Below are positions 24,747-33,010 of a DNA stretch of 33,010 nucleotides, piece by piece. A model generated the notes under the pieces. It was not told the origin of the DNA. It was given only the letters and a program-made list of their open reading frames with translations, and did not search any database. The translations under genes were made by a program, and so were the position numbers. This stretch comes from Streptomyces bambusae. GTDB taxonomy: Bacteria; Actinomycetota; Actinomycetes; Streptomycetales; Streptomycetaceae. The DNA is taken from assembly GCF_019400985.1 (NCBI RefSeq), contig NZ_WTFF01000037.1, positions 1-33,010 on the forward strand. The letters are read 5' to 3'. Numbering within the stretch: the first letter of the stretch is position 1; each line of letters begins with the position of its first letter.

Positions 24747-26071
24747 CACCGCCACAGTGCGTCCCCGAAGCGGACGCCGGGGCGCAGCGCGGACTGGAGC
24801 GCGCGCAGTTCGCGCGAGGTGAGGCCGTCCGGGACGATCTTCACCTGCGGGCCGAACCAGGCCCAGACCTTGTCGAACCGCTGTTGCAGCTCCTCGGCGG
24901 TGCCCGCCGCCACCATGAACTGGCCGATCCGGTGGTCCGTACCGGAGACGGCGGGGGTGCGCTCGCCGACGGGCCGCTCGATCCGGACGAATTCCACCCC
25001 CGGCCGCGCCATGACCTGGTCCGCCGAGGGGCAGTCGAGCAGCAGGCCCGGACCGGCGGTCAGGTACGCGCCGCCGATGGCTCCCGGGCGGATCCTGACG
25101 TCGAGTTCGGGACGCCGTCCGAGCGCGACCTGGATGGCGCACGCGGCCAGGTCGACGTTGAACTTCGCGTGCACGACTTCCTGGACGAGTGCGCCGCCCC
25201 GGCGCGCGGCGCATTCGCCGAAGGTGAGCGCACCGGTCTCGGGGTCGTGGAAGAGCTCCATGTGGAACATCCCGTCCCGCAGGCCCAGCGCCGCGAGCGA
25301 GGCCGTGACCACGGGAAGGGCCCGGTCGTAGGCCCAGCTCTCGTCGGCGGGGTCGAAGTGGCGGAAGTTGAGCGGGCGTCCGCTGTCGACCGCGGTCAGG
25401 CACGGATCGCCGTACCGGCCGAGTGCGCAGAACAGCAGCTCGCCCTCGAACAGCACGCCGTCGGCGATCCATTCCTCGCCCCGGACGAATTCCTCCAGGA
25501 CGAAGGTGCGCTGCCTGGTGCCCTGCCGCCGGTACTCCTCGCTGCGGCGGCGCAGCTCCGCGACCGAGGAGACGACGGACGTGCGCTCGGTGGCCGCTCC
25601 CGCGACCGGCTTCAACACGGCTTTGGCAGAGCCGAGTTCGGTGATCCCGGCGACGTCGTGGACGTCGTCGACGACCACCGCTCCCGCGGTGGCCAGGCCG
25701 GCCGCCCGGATCTCCCGCTTCTGCACCGACTTGTCCCGGAAGCGTACGGCGACATCGGGCGGGACGGCCGGCAGGCCGAGGTGGGCGGCCAGCAGGCCGA
25801 CCATCACCAGGGAGTCCTCGGCGGTGGTGTACACGGCGTCGAAGGACCCGGAGGTCAGCCCGGCGCGGGCGAGCGCCATGAGGACGGCCTCGGCACTGGT
25901 GTGGTCGTCGACGCGGATCACCGTGACCTCGTCCGGTATCGCGATGTGCCCCTGGTCCCAGACGGCCGTACCGCAGACGACGGTGACCTCCAGCCCGAGG
26001 CGGACGCACGCCCGCATGCCGTACCGGTCGAGGCCCACGATCAGGATCCTGCGGGGGCTTGCGTTCTCCAT
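24746..26071 (-). CDS. ATP-grasp ligase 5
   Basis: This 441-aa protein is the longest ATP-grasp enzyme of the cluster. The N-terminal domain starts RRILIVGLDRYGMRACVRLGLEV. The ATP region is AKAVLKPVAGAATERTSVV (about 150-168), with an unusual loop poor in Gly. EEWIADGVLFEGELLF follows. The metal/phosphate site reads FHMELFHDPETGALTFGECAARRGG, so the second Glu is followed by CAARRGG instead of INPRxGG. A final about 110 residues after that site are longer than in ligases 2-4. ATG 26071 has GGAAGGAAG on the minus strand at 26077-26085. It is the head gene of a two-gene unit (ligase 5, MFS 2) and is controlled by operator array D. Confidence 0.92.
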   Translation of the reverse strand: MENASPRRILIVGLDRYGMRACVRLGLEVTVVCGTAVWDQGHIAIPDEVTVIRVDDHTSAEAVLMALARAGLTSGSFDAVYTTAEDSLVMVGLLAAHLGLPAVPPDVAVRFRDKSVQKREIRAAGLATAGAVVVDDVHDVAGITELGSAKAVLKPVAGAATERTSVVSSVAELRRRSEEYRRQGTRQRTFVLEEFVRGEEWIADGVLFEGELLFCALGRYGDPCLTAVDSGRPLNFRHFDPADESWAYDRALPVVTASLAALGLRDGMFHMELFHDPETGALTFGECAARRGGALVQEVVHAKFNVDLAACAIQVALGRRPELDVRIRPGAIGGAYLTAGPGLLLDCPSADQVMARPGVEFVRIERPVGERTPAVSGTDHRIGQFMVAAGTAEELQQRFDKVWAWFGPQVKIVPDGLTSRELRALQSALRPGVRFGDALWR

Positions 26072-26108
26072 GCGCTTCCTTCCTCGTGCGACGAAACCGC
26101 ACCCAAAA

Positions 26109-26199
26109 TTGCCAATCCCGGCAACATCATGGCAGCCCATTAACCCAGCCCTCGAAGTGGCTTGTCAATCACGGCAAACCAAATTGCCATCCATGGCAA
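26109..26199. promoter_or_regulatory. Operator array D and promoter of ATP-grasp ligase 5
   Basis: There are two sub-arrays. The first is TTGCC 26109-26113, GGCAA 26120-26124 and GGCAG 26131-26135 (11-bp steps). The second is TTGTC 26162-26166, GGCAA 26173-26177, TTGCC 26184-26188 and GGCAA 26195-26199 (exact 11-bp steps). A minus-strand promoter TTGACA (26168-26163)-N18-GTTAAT (26144-26139) lies between them, with one half-site overlapping the -35 and the first sub-array in the leader. This is the rightmost control region with the motif and probably marks the cluster edge. Confidence 0.75.
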
Positions 26200-26459
26200 A
26201 TCGGGGCCGGGCCCCTGCGGCAGGCCTGAGCGACGCCCGACCCGAGGCCGCGCGCGCCACCGGTCCGTCCCGCCCCCGAGCGGCCGGCGAGGATCCGACG
26301 ATTTCCGGTCAAACATGCAAAATCCAAGCCAGTTGAAACACTCCGGCGTTAGATTCGAATCGCTGTGCGGCCTCTGGGGGAGAAGGTCGAGAGCCTCTCC
26401 TCCCCCATGCCGTTCCTGAGGATGAACAGAGACGGCTCGTCGGACGGGAGGTCTGACCC
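26200..26459 (+). other. Gene-free stretch between the cluster and the membrane-protein pair
   Basis: No convincing gene is seen. A GC-rich part (26200-26305) is followed by a less GC-rich part with a possible but weak promoter (TTGAAA 26333-26338, TCGAAT 26355-26360, 16-bp spacer). A leader hairpin with outer arms GGGGGAG 26376-26382 and CTCCCCC 26400-26406 follows. GGGAGG just upstream of 26460 is the ribosome site of the next gene. No TTGCC/GGCAA array occurs here. Confidence 0.5.
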
Positions 26460-27722
26460 ATGCGATGGCGCACCCTGCTGCGGACCTCTTCCGCCACCGC
26501 CCTGCTGCCCTTCCTCCTTGCGTACGTCGTCGTCCTCCTGGGCGAAGGCATGACCCGCTTCATCACTCCCCACTACGGCCCCGCCGTGATCGGACGCATC
26601 GTCCTCGCACTGGCCCCAGCGGCAGCGGCATGCGCGGCCGGCGGCGCGTGGGAGGCGGCCCGGCTCCGCCGCGGCCGCGTCCAGGAGCAGGCACCGGTCC
26701 GGTCGCCCCTTGCCATCGCCGCGTCCGTTCTCCTTCCGGTCTGGGGCATGGGCCTGGCAGGACTGGCCGCGGCTCTGGTCCTCACCTCCCACGCGGCAGG
26801 TGCCCTGCCGGCGCTCTCCCACCTGGGCATGCTCGCCGCGCTCGCCGGTGTCCTGGCCGCTTCCTCCCTGTGGGGATATCTGCTGGGCCGGGTCGTTCCG
26901 GGCATCGCAGCCGCGCCCATCGCCATGGTCGTCGGCTTCTGCGCCGTCGGATTCCCCGTCTCCTTCGACCCGCCGTGGCTGCGCCACCTGGTCGGGCAGG
27001 CCTACGACGGTTGCTGCGAGGTCGGCACCGTGATCGACCCGGCCGCCGTGTGGTCGCCACTCGTCTTCGCCGCCGGCCTGTGTGCGGCAGGGGTGGTGGT
27101 CATCCAGTCCGTGGGCCGAGCACCGCGCGCTCTGGCCGTCGGCATTGCGGTGGTCGCCTCCGTGGCGGCGTTCCTGCCCGTCCGCGACATGGGATACAAC
27201 CCCTTCATGGCCCGGGATTCCTCGGAACTGGTGTGCGACACCGACGGCACCCCGAAGATCTGCCTCTGGCCCGAGACCCCGGACCGCGACGGAGTCGGGA
27301 AACTCGTGCGCGCCCGGACCGTCCGGCTGCAGCAGGCCGGTCTTCCGGTGGCCGACACCTTCAGCGCTGTCCCTCACCCAGGTGAAGCCGCCTTCGGCAG
27401 CACCGGCCAGGTACGGCCCGACAACATCCCCCTGCGGATAGCGAACACATTCATGCCCGGGATCCCTGAATGTGCCCGGACCACCGGCAAATACCCCGCG
27501 TCCCCGGCCCGCAGCCCCCTCGACGGCTGGCTTACCGCCACCGCCGAAGGAACGGTACCTCCGCCGGCCCCGGGCCGGTTCTCCGCCGAGGACCTGGCCG
27601 TGGTCCGGCAGGTACTCGCCCGGCCCCGCGCGGACCAGCTCGACTGGTACGAGGCCAACCGCAAGGCGCTGTCCGGCTGCACGGAGCCGCCGCGCCTCGA
27701 TGTCCCCGGAGCCGCACGGTGA
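26460..27722 (+). CDS. Multi-spanning membrane protein with a Cys-containing C-terminal domain, function unknown
   Basis: The 420-aa protein has about seven hydrophobic segments in residues 12-240, then a soluble region of about 180 residues with four or more Cys (VCDTDG-PKICLW, PECART, SGCTEP). It resembles streptomycete membrane proteins usually found next to ABC-transporter ATPases, with a short C-x(8-10)-C-hydrophobic-pro motif in the exported part, but I cannot name the family with certainty, and no ATPase gene is in the window. ATG 26460 follows GGGAGG. Its stop overlaps the next gene as GTGA, so the two form an operon. It lies outside the operator-marked cluster and is probably part of the neighbouring genome. 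Confidence 0.85.
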   Translation: MRWRTLLRTSSATALLPFLLAYVVVLLGEGMTRFITPHYGPAVIGRIVLALAPAAAACAAGGAWEAARLRRGRVQEQAPVRSPLAIAASVLLPVWGMGLAGLAAALVLTSHAAGALPALSHLGMLAALAGVLAASSLWGYLLGRVVPGIAAAPIAMVVGFCAVGFPVSFDPPWLRHLVGQAYDGCCEVGTVIDPAAVWSPLVFAAGLCAAGVVVIQSVGRAPRALAVGIAVVASVAAFLPVRDMGYNPFMARDSSELVCDTDGTPKICLWPETPDRDGVGKLVRARTVRLQQAGLPVADTFSAVPHPGEAAFGSTGQVRPDNIPLRIANTFMPGIPECARTTGKYPASPARSPLDGWLTATAEGTVPPPAPGRFSAEDLAVVRQVLARPRADQLDWYEANRKALSGCTEPPRLDVPGAAR

Positions 27723-28327
27723 TCTGGTGGCTCAAGTCCCGCAGCGGCGCGACCCTCCTCGGGGCCACCGTCCTGACCGCCCTGATCGGCATCGGCCTGG
27801 GCCGTACGGTACTTCCGGTCCCCTCCCTGCTCGGCAGCGGCGGGGACTTCTTCCTCGGCGCGCTGATCACGGTCATACCCGCCGTCCTGTGGCTGAGCGG
27901 CACCGGACGTGTCACACCGGACACCGAAGCCACCGCTCTGCGACCGGTGCACCGCCTGGACACCGCCCTGGCTGCGGCCCTGGCCACGACAGCATTGACG
28001 GTCACCGCCGTCGCCTACGTCCTGGCCTCCGACGACATCGCGCTCATGGTCGGCCGCAACGCCACCTTCTACCTCGCCGCCGCGGTGATCCTCAGCCCCC
28101 TCGTCGGCCCACGAGCCGCAGCACCGCTGCTCACAGCGATCCCGATCGTCCTTTCGGTGGCCGGCTGGCGCGGCCGATACCCCCAGCCGTGGGCGATCAT
28201 CCTCCACCCCGGCGATTCCGCCCGGGCACTTGCCGCGACGTCGGCAATGGCAGCGGTCGCCGGGCTCATCGGCCTCGGCGTTCGGACGAATCGCCCACTC
28301 CTGCAGGAATTCATCCGCCGGAACTGA
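27719..28327 (+). CDS. Small integral membrane protein, function unknown
   Basis: The 202-aa protein has five to six hydrophobic segments and almost no soluble parts. It begins VIWWLKSRSGATLLGATVL and ends with a basic tail RPLLQEFIRRN. GTG 27719 overlaps the upstream stop as GTGA. No catalytic motif is visible. Together with the preceding protein it may be the permease part of an ABC-type exporter lacking its ATPase, but this is inferred only from topology and coupling. The gap downstream (28328-28552) contains short GTGACGGCC repeats and no gene I can support. Confidence 0.82.
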   Translation: MIWWLKSRSGATLLGATVLTALIGIGLGRTVLPVPSLLGSGGDFFLGALITVIPAVLWLSGTGRVTPDTEATALRPVHRLDTALAAALATTALTVTAVAYVLASDDIALMVGRNATFYLAAAVILSPLVGPRAAAPLLTAIPIVLSVAGWRGRYPQPWAIILHPGDSARALAATSAMAAVAGLIGLGVRTNRPLLQEFIRRN

Positions 28328-28552
28328 CGTGCTGCAGGCCAGAAACGGGGGGCCGGAGCGGGACCAACCGGTGACGGCCGTGACGGCCGCCGGCCGCGAC
28401 CTCTGGGACGAGGACGTGATGAGGGCGGTACGTGCCGTGCGTGTTGATGGACGGACTGCGCCGGCTGCACGGGGACGCGATCGAGACCGATGTGATTCGG
28501 TCAACATTCTCCGTCCCTGCCGATCGCCGGCGGAGGCCCGGGAGAATGGGCG

Positions 28553-30130
28553 GTGATGGACATGACTTCTCCACCGCCCACCGGCCGGAGCAGCGGATAC
28601 GGGCCGTTCGCGCACCTCACCGCCCCGAACGTGCTCGTCTACCGTGCCGTGATGCGGGCCTTCCTGGTGGCCAAGGAGCGGTTCGCCGTGCATCTGAGGC
28701 CCGAGGATGTGCAGGCCGTGCTGCCTGTCGGGATTCGGCCTGGCGAGCTCGATGCTGTGGTCAAGGCACTTGACAGCCTGGTGACTTGGGGAAATCTGCG
28801 GGCCGATCCGGATACCGGGCGGGTGACGGCCGTCGAGGACTTCTATCGCAAGCGTTTCATCTACCAGCTCACGCACGAGGGGGAGGCCGCCGAGCAGGCC
28901 CTGTCCGCCTACGACGACGCGCTCGGGCGGCGGGGTGCGCTGCAGGCGGTCGCGCTGCACGACATCGTCACGCAGTTGCGGGTCCTGCTGGTGCTGGCGG
29001 CCGAGGAGGAGCCCGATCCGGCCAAGACGCATCTCGCGCTCGACGCGCTCGCCAGCCGTTTCGCCGCGCTCGCCGACAATGCCCGCGCCTTCATGGGTTC
29101 CTTGCAGCGGACCATCGATCTTCATGACGTGGGCGAGGAGGTCTTCCTCGCGTACAAGGACCAGCTCATCCAGTACCTGGAGCGGTTCATCCAGGACCTG
29201 ATCACCCTCGGCGCGCGGATCGCCCGGCTGATCCTGGAGCTGGAGGACGGCGGGCGCATCCAGCCCTTGTTGAGGGCCGCCGCCGCCCGCGAGGCGGCCG
29301 ACGCGACTCCGCAGGAAGCCGCGTACGCCGAGCAGGCCGCCCACGAGCGATGGGTCGCACGGTGGGCGGGCCTCGCGGCCTGGTTCATCGGCCGTGACGG
29401 CCGGGAGTCGCAGTCCCGGCTGCTGCGCGGACGGGCCCTCGGCGCGATCCCGCAGCTGCTGGCGGTCGTTCGGGCGCTGAACGAGCGCCGCGCCGGCCGC
29501 TCGGACCGCTCCGCGGACTTCCGTACGCTGGCCCGCTGGTTCGCCGAGGCCCCCGACGACGACGCCCGGCACCGGCTGTGGCGCGTCGCCTTCGGGCTGT
29601 ATCCCGCGCGTCACCTCAGTGTCGATGCCGAGACGCTGGCCGCCCGCAGCGCCCGTCCCGAAGCCGCGGCCACGCCCTGGGCCGAGGCCGAACCGCTGCG
29701 CATCAGCCCGCAGCTGCGCCGTACGGGCAGTTACGAGCGCCGCGGCAAGCCCCGCAAGGTCGAGGACCGGCAGGAGGCGCGCCGGCTGCTCGCGGAGACC
29801 GCCGCCAAACAGGCCGCCGAGACCGCCGCCGCGCGGGCCCGGCTCGCCGCCGGCGGCAGCGCCAGGCTGTCGGGGCTCGGCGAACTCGATCCGGTCAGCT
29901 TCCGGCTCTTCCTCCAGCTCCTCGGCGACGCACTGGCCACCTGGCGGCCCGGCATGACCCACACCACGGCCACCAGCAGCGACGGCTCCATGGAGATCCG
30001 GCTCAGGTCCCTGCCGGACGGATCCACGGCCGAGATCCGTACACCGCACGGAACCTTCCGAGGCCCCGACCACGCCATCGAGATCGTCGATCTCGCCACC
30101 GGGACGGAAGGGACGGGCGACGTACGGTGA
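28553..30130 (+). CDS. jetA: Wadjet type III component JetA (TIGR02677/DUF2397 family)
   Basis: The 525-aa protein matches the TIGR02677 family. It starts with YGPFAHLTAPNVLVYRAVMRAF, contains a winged-helix-like LRPEDVQAVL region, long helices (VALHDIVTQLRVLLV...QRTIDLHDVGEEVFLAYKDQLIQYLERFI, about 135-215), a WAGLAAWF segment and a basic, helical RRGKPRKVEDRQEARRLLAE stretch near 410. In the Wadjet complex (JetABCD) this is the kleisin-like part of an SMC-type machine that recognises and helps cleave circular plasmid DNA. GTG 28553 has GGAG at 28541-28544; ATG 28556 and 28562 are alternatives. Its stop overlaps the next start as GTGA. The gene itself looks complete. Confidence 0.9.
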   Translation: MMDMTSPPPTGRSSGYGPFAHLTAPNVLVYRAVMRAFLVAKERFAVHLRPEDVQAVLPVGIRPGELDAVVKALDSLVTWGNLRADPDTGRVTAVEDFYRKRFIYQLTHEGEAAEQALSAYDDALGRRGALQAVALHDIVTQLRVLLVLAAEEEPDPAKTHLALDALASRFAALADNARAFMGSLQRTIDLHDVGEEVFLAYKDQLIQYLERFIQDLITLGARIARLILELEDGGRIQPLLRAAAAREAADATPQEAAYAEQAAHERWVARWAGLAAWFIGRDGRESQSRLLRGRALGAIPQLLAVVRALNERRAGRSDRSADFRTLARWFAEAPDDDARHRLWRVAFGLYPARHLSVDAETLAARSARPEAAATPWAEAEPLRISPQLRRTGSYERRGKPRKVEDRQEARRLLAETAAKQAAETAAARARLAAGGSARLSGLGELDPVSFRLFLQLLGDALATWRPGMTHTTATSSDGSMEIRLRSLPDGSTAEIRTPHGTFRGPDHAIEIVDLATGTEGTGDVR

Positions 30131-33010
30131 CCACCCCGCTCGCCGAAGTACTGGACGGGCAGCACGCCGCCGAGCTGCGCAAGGCGGCCCGCACGCTGCT
30201 GCGACAGCCGCTGCTCGTCGCGCACGGCCCCTTCGCCGACGAGTTCCGACTGGTCCGGCGGCACGCCTCCGAACTGCGTGAATGGTTCGACCGCAACACG
30301 GGCTGGTCACTCCAGGTCGACTCCGAGACAGCCCGGCTGGGCAAGATCCCCGCCCGCCTCGCCGACGCCACCCACCCCGCCCGCGAGGCCACCCGCAGCG
30401 CCGCCCCCTTCACACGCCGCCGGTACGTCCTGCTCTGCCTCGCCCTCGCCGCCCTCGAACGCGGCGAGGCGCAGATCGCCCTCGGCCGGCTCGCCGACCA
30501 GGTCGTGCTGGAGGCCGCGGACCCCCGGCTCGCCGCCGCGGGGATCCAGTTCACCCTGGACCGCCGCGACGAGCGGCTCGACCTGGCCGCCGTCGTACGG
30601 CTCCTCCTCGGCCTCGGAGTGCTGCGGCGCGTCGCCGGGGACGAGGACGCGTACGTCAGCGGGGCCGGCGACGCGCTCTACGACGTCGAACGGCGCGTGC
30701 TGGCCGGGCTGCTCGCCACCCGCCGCGGCCCCTCCACGGTCCAGGCCGCGGCCTGGGAGGAGCGGCTCGCGGAGCTCACCGCCGAGACCGCCCTCGACAG
30801 CGACGAGCTGCGCTTCCGCGCCCTGCGCAGCTCGCTGACCCGGCGGCTGCTGGACGACCCCGTGCTCTACTACGACGAGCTGACCGACGCCGAACTCGCC
30901 TACCTCACCCGCCAGCGCGGCTTCCTCACCGCGCGCATCACCGAACTGACGGGGCTCGTCGCCGAGGTCCGGGCCGAGGGCATCGCCATGGTCGACCCCG
31001 ACGACGACCTCACCGACGTCCGCATGCCGGAATCGGGCACCCACGGCCACGTCACCCTCCTGCTCGCCGAATACCTCACGGCGGCCGGCGGCGGCCCGGT
31101 CAGCACGGCCGACCTGATGCGGCGGGTCACCGAACTGGCCGCCGAGCACGGCGGCTTCTGGTCGAAGTCGGCGCGCGAGGCAGGGGCCGAAGGAGAACTG
31201 GTGGAGCAGGCGGTCGCCCGGCTCGCCTTCCGTACGCTCGTCTGCGGGCTCAAGGCCGTCAGCGGGCGGGGCATCGCCCGCCACTGGTGGGCGGTGACGG
31301 CGCAGCGGATCGATCACGCGTCGCCCGCCGAGGTACGCTCACCCGGATCCCTGAGCCTCCTCGACGCCACCGGTACGGTGCTGTCACGGGACCGGCTCAT
31401 CGAGGCGGTGTCGGGCCACGGCCTGGTCCACGACCAGGCCAGGACCTACCGCCGGGCCGTCGACGAGGCGTTGTTCGGGCTCGGCGAGCAGCGTTACGGG
31501 GCGCTGGTGGACCTGCTGATCCAGCTGCGCCAGCCCCAGCTGTCCAAGCGGCCCAACGAGGCCGCCCTGTCCCGCGCCCTCACCGAGGCACTCCCGCCCC
31601 TGGACCAGGCCGTCATCGCGGACGTGGCCGAGGCCTTCCGCTCCCTGGACGAGGAGAAGGAGGAGCTGCGGGCCGCCAGGGCGGCCGAGGGCGCGGGCGC
31701 CGCGTTCCTCGACCACTACCGGCGCTATGCCCGCATCGCCTCCCGCCGCCGCGCGCGCCTGCCGCGTACGGAGCACTCGAAGTACGAGCACCTGCTGCGC
31801 GACCTCGCCGGAGCACAGGACGAGAAGGCGGGCGCCGAGGAGGAGCGGGCGGCGGCCGCCGAGCGGATCGCCGAACTCGTCGAGACGCAGGTGCGGTTGC
31901 AGGCCACCGAGGCCGCCCTGCGCGAGGGCCCCGAGATGCGCAGCGCGCGGGAACTGGAACGCGCCGCCCGGGCCGTGGAGCGGTCCCGGGACGACAGCGC
32001 CCGCGCCCACGCCGACCGGGACCAGGCGGCGCTGCTGCACACCCGTGCCCTGGGCCGCCTCGGAGCCGCCGAGAACCGCCTCCAGGCCGCCCGGCAACGG
32101 ACCGAGGACACCCTCCGCCGGGCCGGCGAGGTCGCCCGGGAGGCCAGGCTGGACCTGCCCGGGGCCGGGGGTGAGGCCGGAGCCGAGGGCGTGCCGATCG
32201 CAGAGCTGCGCGCCGCCGTGGCCGAGGCGACCGATCGCCGACGGCGCACCCTCGCGCACGTGGAGGAGCTCGCCGGCCAGGCCGAGGAAGCGGCGGCCGG
32301 GCGCCGCACCGCCGCGCTCCGGCTCGACGAGGCGGAAGCCGACCTGGTCCAGGCCGCCGAGGCGCAGGAGGGGGCCGACGCTGCCGTGACGGCGGTCGGC
32401 CGGGCGCTGGTGGACGCCGTACGCGAGCACGCCGGCCGGTGCGCGGAACTGGTGTACCCGGACCCGACGGGACTGCTGGACGAGCTCCAGGAGTGGGTCG
32501 TCCACCAGGACGGCCCCTACCCGGCACGCCGGTACGCGGCGCAGGCCCACAGCACCCTCGCGGCGGTACTCGCCGACCGGACGGCGGAAGCCGCGCAGCA
32601 CCGGGCCGCCCTGGCCGCCCGGGCCCGGGAGGCGGAGCACGAACTCGCCGCGCTGGAGGCAGGCGGCCGGCGCGCGCCCGCAGCCCCGTACACCCGGACG
32701 CCAGGTCTGCGCGATCGGACGCCCGGTGCTCCGCTGTGGCGGCTGGTCGACTTCCGGGAGCACGTGGGCGAGCGCGACCGGGCCGGTCTCGAAGCGGCCC
32801 TGGAGGCGGCCGGACTGCTGGACGCCTGGGTGCTCCCCGACGGCGCGGCCCTGACCGCGGACGGCCACGACGTACTCCTCGCGCCACGGCCCGGCCCGAC
32901 CGGCGGTCCGGCCGGCGGCCCCGCCGGCCGGGCGGCGCTCGCCCACCGGCCGGTCCACGCCTTTCCCCTATACGCCTTCCCCGGCCCCAGGGGACCCGGC
33001 CTGCTTCTTT
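30127..33010 (+). pseudogene. JetB-JetC in-frame fusion missing the JetC Walker A region (partial, runs off right edge)
   Basis: One open frame of 961 codons starts at GTG 30127. Residues 1 to about 367 are JetB (TIGR02678/DUF2398): FADEFRLVRRH, FTRRRYVLLCLALAALERGE, YDVERRVLAGLLA, RRLLDDPVLYYDEL and GHVTLLLAEYL. At about codon 367 (near 31228) the sequence changes to the interior of the SMC-like JetC (TIGR02680): LVCGLKAVSGRGIARHWWAVTAQR, RRAVDEALFGLGEQRYGALV, LLIQLRQPQLSKRPNE, ALPPLDQAVIADVAEAF, then long Arg/Glu/Ala-rich coiled coil. No P-loop (GPNGAGKS-like) exists anywhere in the window. The end of JetB and roughly the first 150 residues of JetC are therefore lost. An SMC-type ATPase without Walker A should not work, so this is probably a deletion remnant, unless it is a regulated variant. 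No jetD is visible before the edge. Confidence 0.8.

Noticed and set aside
28328..28552. Small open frames between the membrane pair and jetA
   Set aside because: Short frames on both strands lack ribosome sites and plausible composition; the region is treated as non-coding.
27374..30310. 978-codon minus-strand frame opposite the membrane genes and jetA
   Set aside because: Antisense shadow of genes with strong family signatures; composition is typical of reversed high-GC coding DNA.

Overview
The window is very GC-rich actinobacterial DNA. It has GTG starts, dense ATGA/GTGA start-stop overlaps and purine-rich ribosome sites, and it is almost certainly Streptomyces or a close relative. About 26 kb (1-26.2 kb) is most of a biosynthetic gene cluster (BGC) that continues past the left edge. 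The right 6.5 kb is different material: two membrane proteins and the start of a type III Wadjet-like (JetABC) anti-plasmid locus.

Layout. A polyketide ketosynthase gene runs leftward off the window (1-1353, -). Divergent from it is an operon of an A-T-C NRPS, a P450, a RidA-like protein and an HSL-type alpha/beta hydrolase (1536-7677, +). A very strong hairpin terminator separates this from an XRE-TPR regulator (7884-9146, -). Divergent from the regulator is a 73-residue peptide gene with a signal-like N-terminus and two IDWP motifs, followed by a phosphotransferase (9458-10572, +). Next comes an ATP-grasp ligase on the minus strand (10734-11984). Divergent from that is the long tailoring operon: PhyH oxygenase, polysaccharide deacetylase-like protein, AldO-like flavin oxidase, aldo/keto reductase, SDR, three consecutive ATP-grasp ligases, an MFS exporter and a second phosphotransferase (12196-23422, +). 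A converging minus-strand pair, a fifth ATP-grasp ligase and a second MFS transporter (23511-26071), closes the cluster.

How the parts may work together. The content suggests a small amidated or peptidyl product. ATP-grasp ligases would form amide bonds. NRPS and PKS modules would supply an aminoacyl or acyl part. A set of polyol/sugar-type redox enzymes would tailor the product, two kinases would act in self-protection or tailoring, and two exporters would release it. I do not recognise the product.

Main discovery. Four intergenic control regions (about 1449-1487, 9236-9339, 12007-12056 and 26109-26199) carry arrays of the half-site TTGCC/GGCAA phased at 10-11 bp, and I saw no comparable array elsewhere. 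They lie at the heads of essentially all BGC transcription units and overlap good -35/-10 candidates on both sides of the regulator/peptide gap. Together with the XRE-TPR protein and the adjacent secreted-type peptide, this looks like a self-contained, cluster-wide switch, possibly an RRNPP-like peptide-sensing circuit in an actinomycete.

At the right end, jetA appears intact. The next reading frame fuses most of JetB to the interior of the SMC-like JetC, with no Walker A region, so the Wadjet system looks disabled by an internal deletion.
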